Source: CAZHFW01 sp964531675 (GTDB lineage Bacteria; Planctomycetota; Phycisphaerae; Phycisphaerales; UBA1924). Taken from it: 64,000 nt of DNA. The stretch spans positions 130,550-194,549 of the forward strand of contig CAZHFW010000001.1 of NCBI GenBank assembly GCA_964531675.1, written 5' to 3'. The notes beneath the pieces are model-generated. The model ran no database searches and was not told the DNA's origin. It saw only the letters and a program-made list of their open reading frames with translations. Positions 62,008 through 64,000 of this stretch are shown here, piece after piece (within the stretch, counting starts at the first letter, position 1; every line of letters starts with the position of its first letter). Made by a program: the position numbers and the translations under genes.

Positions 62008-63309
62008 ATGCTCCCCCGACGCCCCACACGTCAGATCGTTCTCGGCGACGCCCGCACCGGTCTTGTCCGCATCGGAGGCGGGTTACCGGACCGCCAGGGA
62101 CGCGCCACCACGCCCGCACCCGTGAGCGTTCAGTCCATGACCGCGGGCTACACGCACGACGTCGCAGCCTGCATCGCCGAGATCAACAAGCTCGCCAAGG
62201 CCGGCGCTGACGTCGTCCGCGTCGCGGTCCCCGAGAAGAAAGACACCGACGCCCTCCGCGACATCATCCCCGCGGTGCCCGTGCCCATCGTCGCCGACGT
62301 GCATTTCCACTTCCAGCGCGCCCTCGAAGCGGTCGACGCGGGCGTTCACAAGATCCGCCTCAACCCGGGCAACATCTCCGATCGCAAGCAGGTCATCGAC
62401 GTCATCCAGGCCTGCAAGGCCCGCAACCTCCCCATCCGCGTCGGCGTCAACGAAGGCTCCATCATCGAGCGCAAGGACAAGCAGAAGCGCATGAAGGAGC
62501 TCGGCGCCGTCTTCTCCGAGCACAAGAATGGCTACCTGCTCGCCATCATGATCGCCAAGCTCGAGGAATACCTCGACATCTTCTACGAGCAGGACTTCCA
62601 CGACATCGCCATCAGCGCCAAGAGCATGGACGCCGCCCTCGTCATCGACGCCTACACCGAAATCTCCAAACGCTTCGACCACCCGCTCCACCTCGGCGTC
62701 ACCCACGCGGGCCCCAAGGAAACAGGCTGCATCCGCTCCATCGCCGCCCTCTCCGCCCTCCTCTGCAACGGCATCGGCGACACCGTCCGCATCTCCTACG
62801 CCAACGACCCCGTCTACGAAGTCGAAGATGGCCTCGAACTGCTCTACTCCCTCGGCCTGCGCCAGCGCGTCGGCGTCGACCTCATCGCCTGCCCGACCTG
62901 CGGCCGCATCCAGGTCGACCTCTTCACCCTCATCCAGCAGGTCCGCACCGCACTCGCCCCCATCCGCACGCCCATCAAGGTCGCGGTCATGGGTTGCGTC
63001 GTCAACGGCCCGGGTGAAGCCGAAGGCGCCGACGTCGCGGTCTTCGCCGGTGATCGTCGCGGCATCATCTACGTGCAGGGCGAACGCGTCGCCAACGTCC
63101 CCGAGGAACAGATCCTCGAAAAGCTCCTGGCCGAAGTCCGCGCGTTCGAACAACGCGTCCTCAAAGGCGAGGCCAGGCTCGGCGAGAAGAAAGTCGACAT
63201 CATCCCGCCCGATCCTATCGGCGAGCTCGGCAGCGGCTGGGAAAAGGTCGCCTCGGGCATGGTCGATCGCGCCCCCAAACCCGCCAACCTCACCATCGGA
63301 ACGACCTGA
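62008..63309 (+). CDS. ispG: 4-hydroxy-3-methylbut-2-en-1-yl diphosphate synthase (IspG/GcpE)
   Basis: 433 residues. TIM-barrel part with PVSVQSMTAGYTHDVAACIA, VRVAVPEKKDTDALRDIIPA and HKIRLNPGNI; C-terminal 4Fe-4S part with ACPTCGR and MGCVVNGPGEAEGADVAV, which supply the cluster cysteines. It makes HMBPP in the non-mevalonate isoprenoid pathway. Length fits the bacterial type without the plant-type insert. The N-terminal Arg-rich stretch MLPRRPTRQIVLGDARTG is a little longer than usual; the start-proximal -10 box supports ATG 62008. It is 14 bases before the next gene. Confidence 0.96.
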   Translation: MLPRRPTRQIVLGDARTGLVRIGGGLPDRQGRATTPAPVSVQSMTAGYTHDVAACIAEINKLAKAGADVVRVAVPEKKDTDALRDIIPAVPVPIVADVHFHFQRALEAVDAGVHKIRLNPGNISDRKQVIDVIQACKARNLPIRVGVNEGSIIERKDKQKRMKELGAVFSEHKNGYLLAIMIAKLEEYLDIFYEQDFHDIAISAKSMDAALVIDAYTEISKRFDHPLHLGVTHAGPKETGCIRSIAALSALLCNGIGDTVRISYANDPVYEVEDGLELLYSLGLRQRVGVDLIACPTCGRIQVDLFTLIQQVRTALAPIRTPIKVAVMGCVVNGPGEAEGADVAVFAGDRRGIIYVQGERVANVPEEQILEKLLAEVRAFEQRVLKGEARLGEKKVDIIPPDPIGELGSGWEKVASGMVDRAPKPANLTIGTT

Positions 63310-63323
63310 ACCGAGTCCCCGCC

Positions 63324-64000
63324 ATGAGCGGATCACGCGCCCGCGTCGTCATGCCGTATCTGATGATCCTCGCCGGGTTCGTCCTGGGCGCGGGCGCCGT
63401 CGCACTCTGGCACGCCCGCAACGCCCTCCAGCGCCGCCCGCGCGAAAACGTCATCGTCGCGGTCAACGAGCTCGTCTCCCGCGTCAATGGCCTCGCCCCA
63501 GGCGAGACCGGCTCCGAGCAGGCCCTGGATCGCCTCGCCTCCCTCTCCGCCCGAGGCATCCTCAAGCTCCCCGATGATGCCGACCTGCTGGCGCTCTGCG
63601 ACGCGGTCGCGCGTGGTCAGGCCTCTGCCGATCAGGCGATGAAGCTCGACACGCTCTGCGAAGCCCTCGGCCGCGCCGGCGCGTTCACCGACCTCGACGC
63701 CATCGCCGACCGCCCCGTGCTCAAGTGGTCGATGATCACCCACCCGATCACCCTGGCCAAACTTCCCGATCCCCAGGCCCTCCGCGTCATCGATCGCGTC
63801 TGCCGCGCCCGCATGGCCCAGGCCTGGCGTCAAGGCGACTGGGAGCTGGTCGTCGCGTTCCAGCGCCGCGCCCTTGGTCTTTCACAGGTCTGCATCCGCC
63901 AGCCCTTCGCGGTGCTCCGCATGCTCGGGCTTCAGTCCTTCATCCAGAACAACGCGCTGGTGCGTTCGCTGCTCGACACCACCATCCCGCCCGAGCCCAC
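63324..64000 (+). CDS. Hypothetical membrane-anchored protein (runs off the right edge)
   Basis: An open frame from ATG 63324 to the end of the window, 225 codons without a stop. One membrane helix (PYLMILAGFVLGAGAVALWH), then a helical soluble domain with RPRENVIVAVNELVSRVNGL, LDRLASLSARGILKLPDDAD, KLDTLCEALGRAGAFTDLDA and VLRMLGLQSFIQNNALVRSL. No family recognised. It follows ispG by 14 bases and is probably cotranscribed with it. Since the 3' end is missing, no more can be said of its size. Confidence 0.65.
   Translation, partial: MSGSRARVVMPYLMILAGFVLGAGAVALWHARNALQRRPRENVIVAVNELVSRVNGLAPGETGSEQALDRLASLSARGILKLPDDADLLALCDAVARGQASADQAMKLDTLCEALGRAGAFTDLDAIADRPVLKWSMITHPITLAKLPDPQALRVIDRVCRARMAQAWRQGDWELVVAFQRRALGLSQVCIRQPFAVLRMLGLQSFIQNNALVRSLLDTTIPPEP

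Overview
The window looks like a chromosomal segment of a planctomycete, most probably of the class Phycisphaerae. The grounds are high GC with strong GC3 bias, four proteins of PEP-CTERM type or closely related, a pseudopilin-type protein, an ECF sigma factor overlapping a Ser/Thr kinase gene, a CESCGYDI-type zinc ribbon fused to a membrane domain, an SHD1/YHYH protein, and a peptidoglycan/division cluster from which ftsA and ftsZ are absent. The order of housekeeping and accessory genes shows no obvious mobile element, CRISPR array, phage or defence island. The taxonomic call is an inference from gene content.

Layout. 1-6120: the end of mnmA, an exported beta-carbonic anhydrase, an orphan DNA methyltransferase, a LOG-family protein, clpX with a clean terminator, a SHOCT protein with its overlapping upstream partner, a GGCC-rich spacer and tRNA-Pro(CGG). 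6247-10532: a minus-strand run of extracytoplasmic proteins (Tat-exported DJ-1/PfpI protein, pseudopilin, and three PEP-CTERM-like proteins of which two are paralogs). 10794-18587: a Cys-rich membrane protein, an ankyrin protein, an SMP-30-like lipoprotein, a kinase fused to a TolB-like propeller, a cupin and an unknown. 18795-24720: two translationally coupled secreted metallophosphatases, the second a five-module fusion (SHD1, YHYH, PEBP, FN3-like, phosphatase), followed by a lipoprotein. 24734-33549: a CHASE/PAS hybrid kinase, a Kef-type antiporter, a secreted VOC protein, prfC and a small unknown. 33680-37966: a coupled operon of isochorismatase-like hydrolase, XapX protein, Tat amidohydrolase and alginate-export-type porin. 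38425-46294: ECF sigma/kinase, a HAF-type PEP-CTERM protein, a beta-CASP RNase-like hydrolase, ribokinase and greA.

46449-52147 is a reduced dcw cluster read on the minus strand: murC-murB-ddl, then a bitopic protein resembling FtsQ/DivIB, then a polytopic protein where ftsA/ftsZ would normally stand. It is followed by Nudix, the operon nfeD-nfeD-floA (a flotillin raft module), a PilZ protein, Fur, a zinc-ribbon membrane protein, an MFS transporter, a second PilZ-like protein, ispG and the beginning of a further gene that runs off the window.

Regulation. Many genes lack a Shine-Dalgarno sequence. At least nine of these have a TAnnnT hexamer only 5-10 bases upstream of the start codon, a spacing that predicts leaderless mRNAs. 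Genes inside operons instead have GGAG-type ribosome sites and ATGA or TGATG overlaps.
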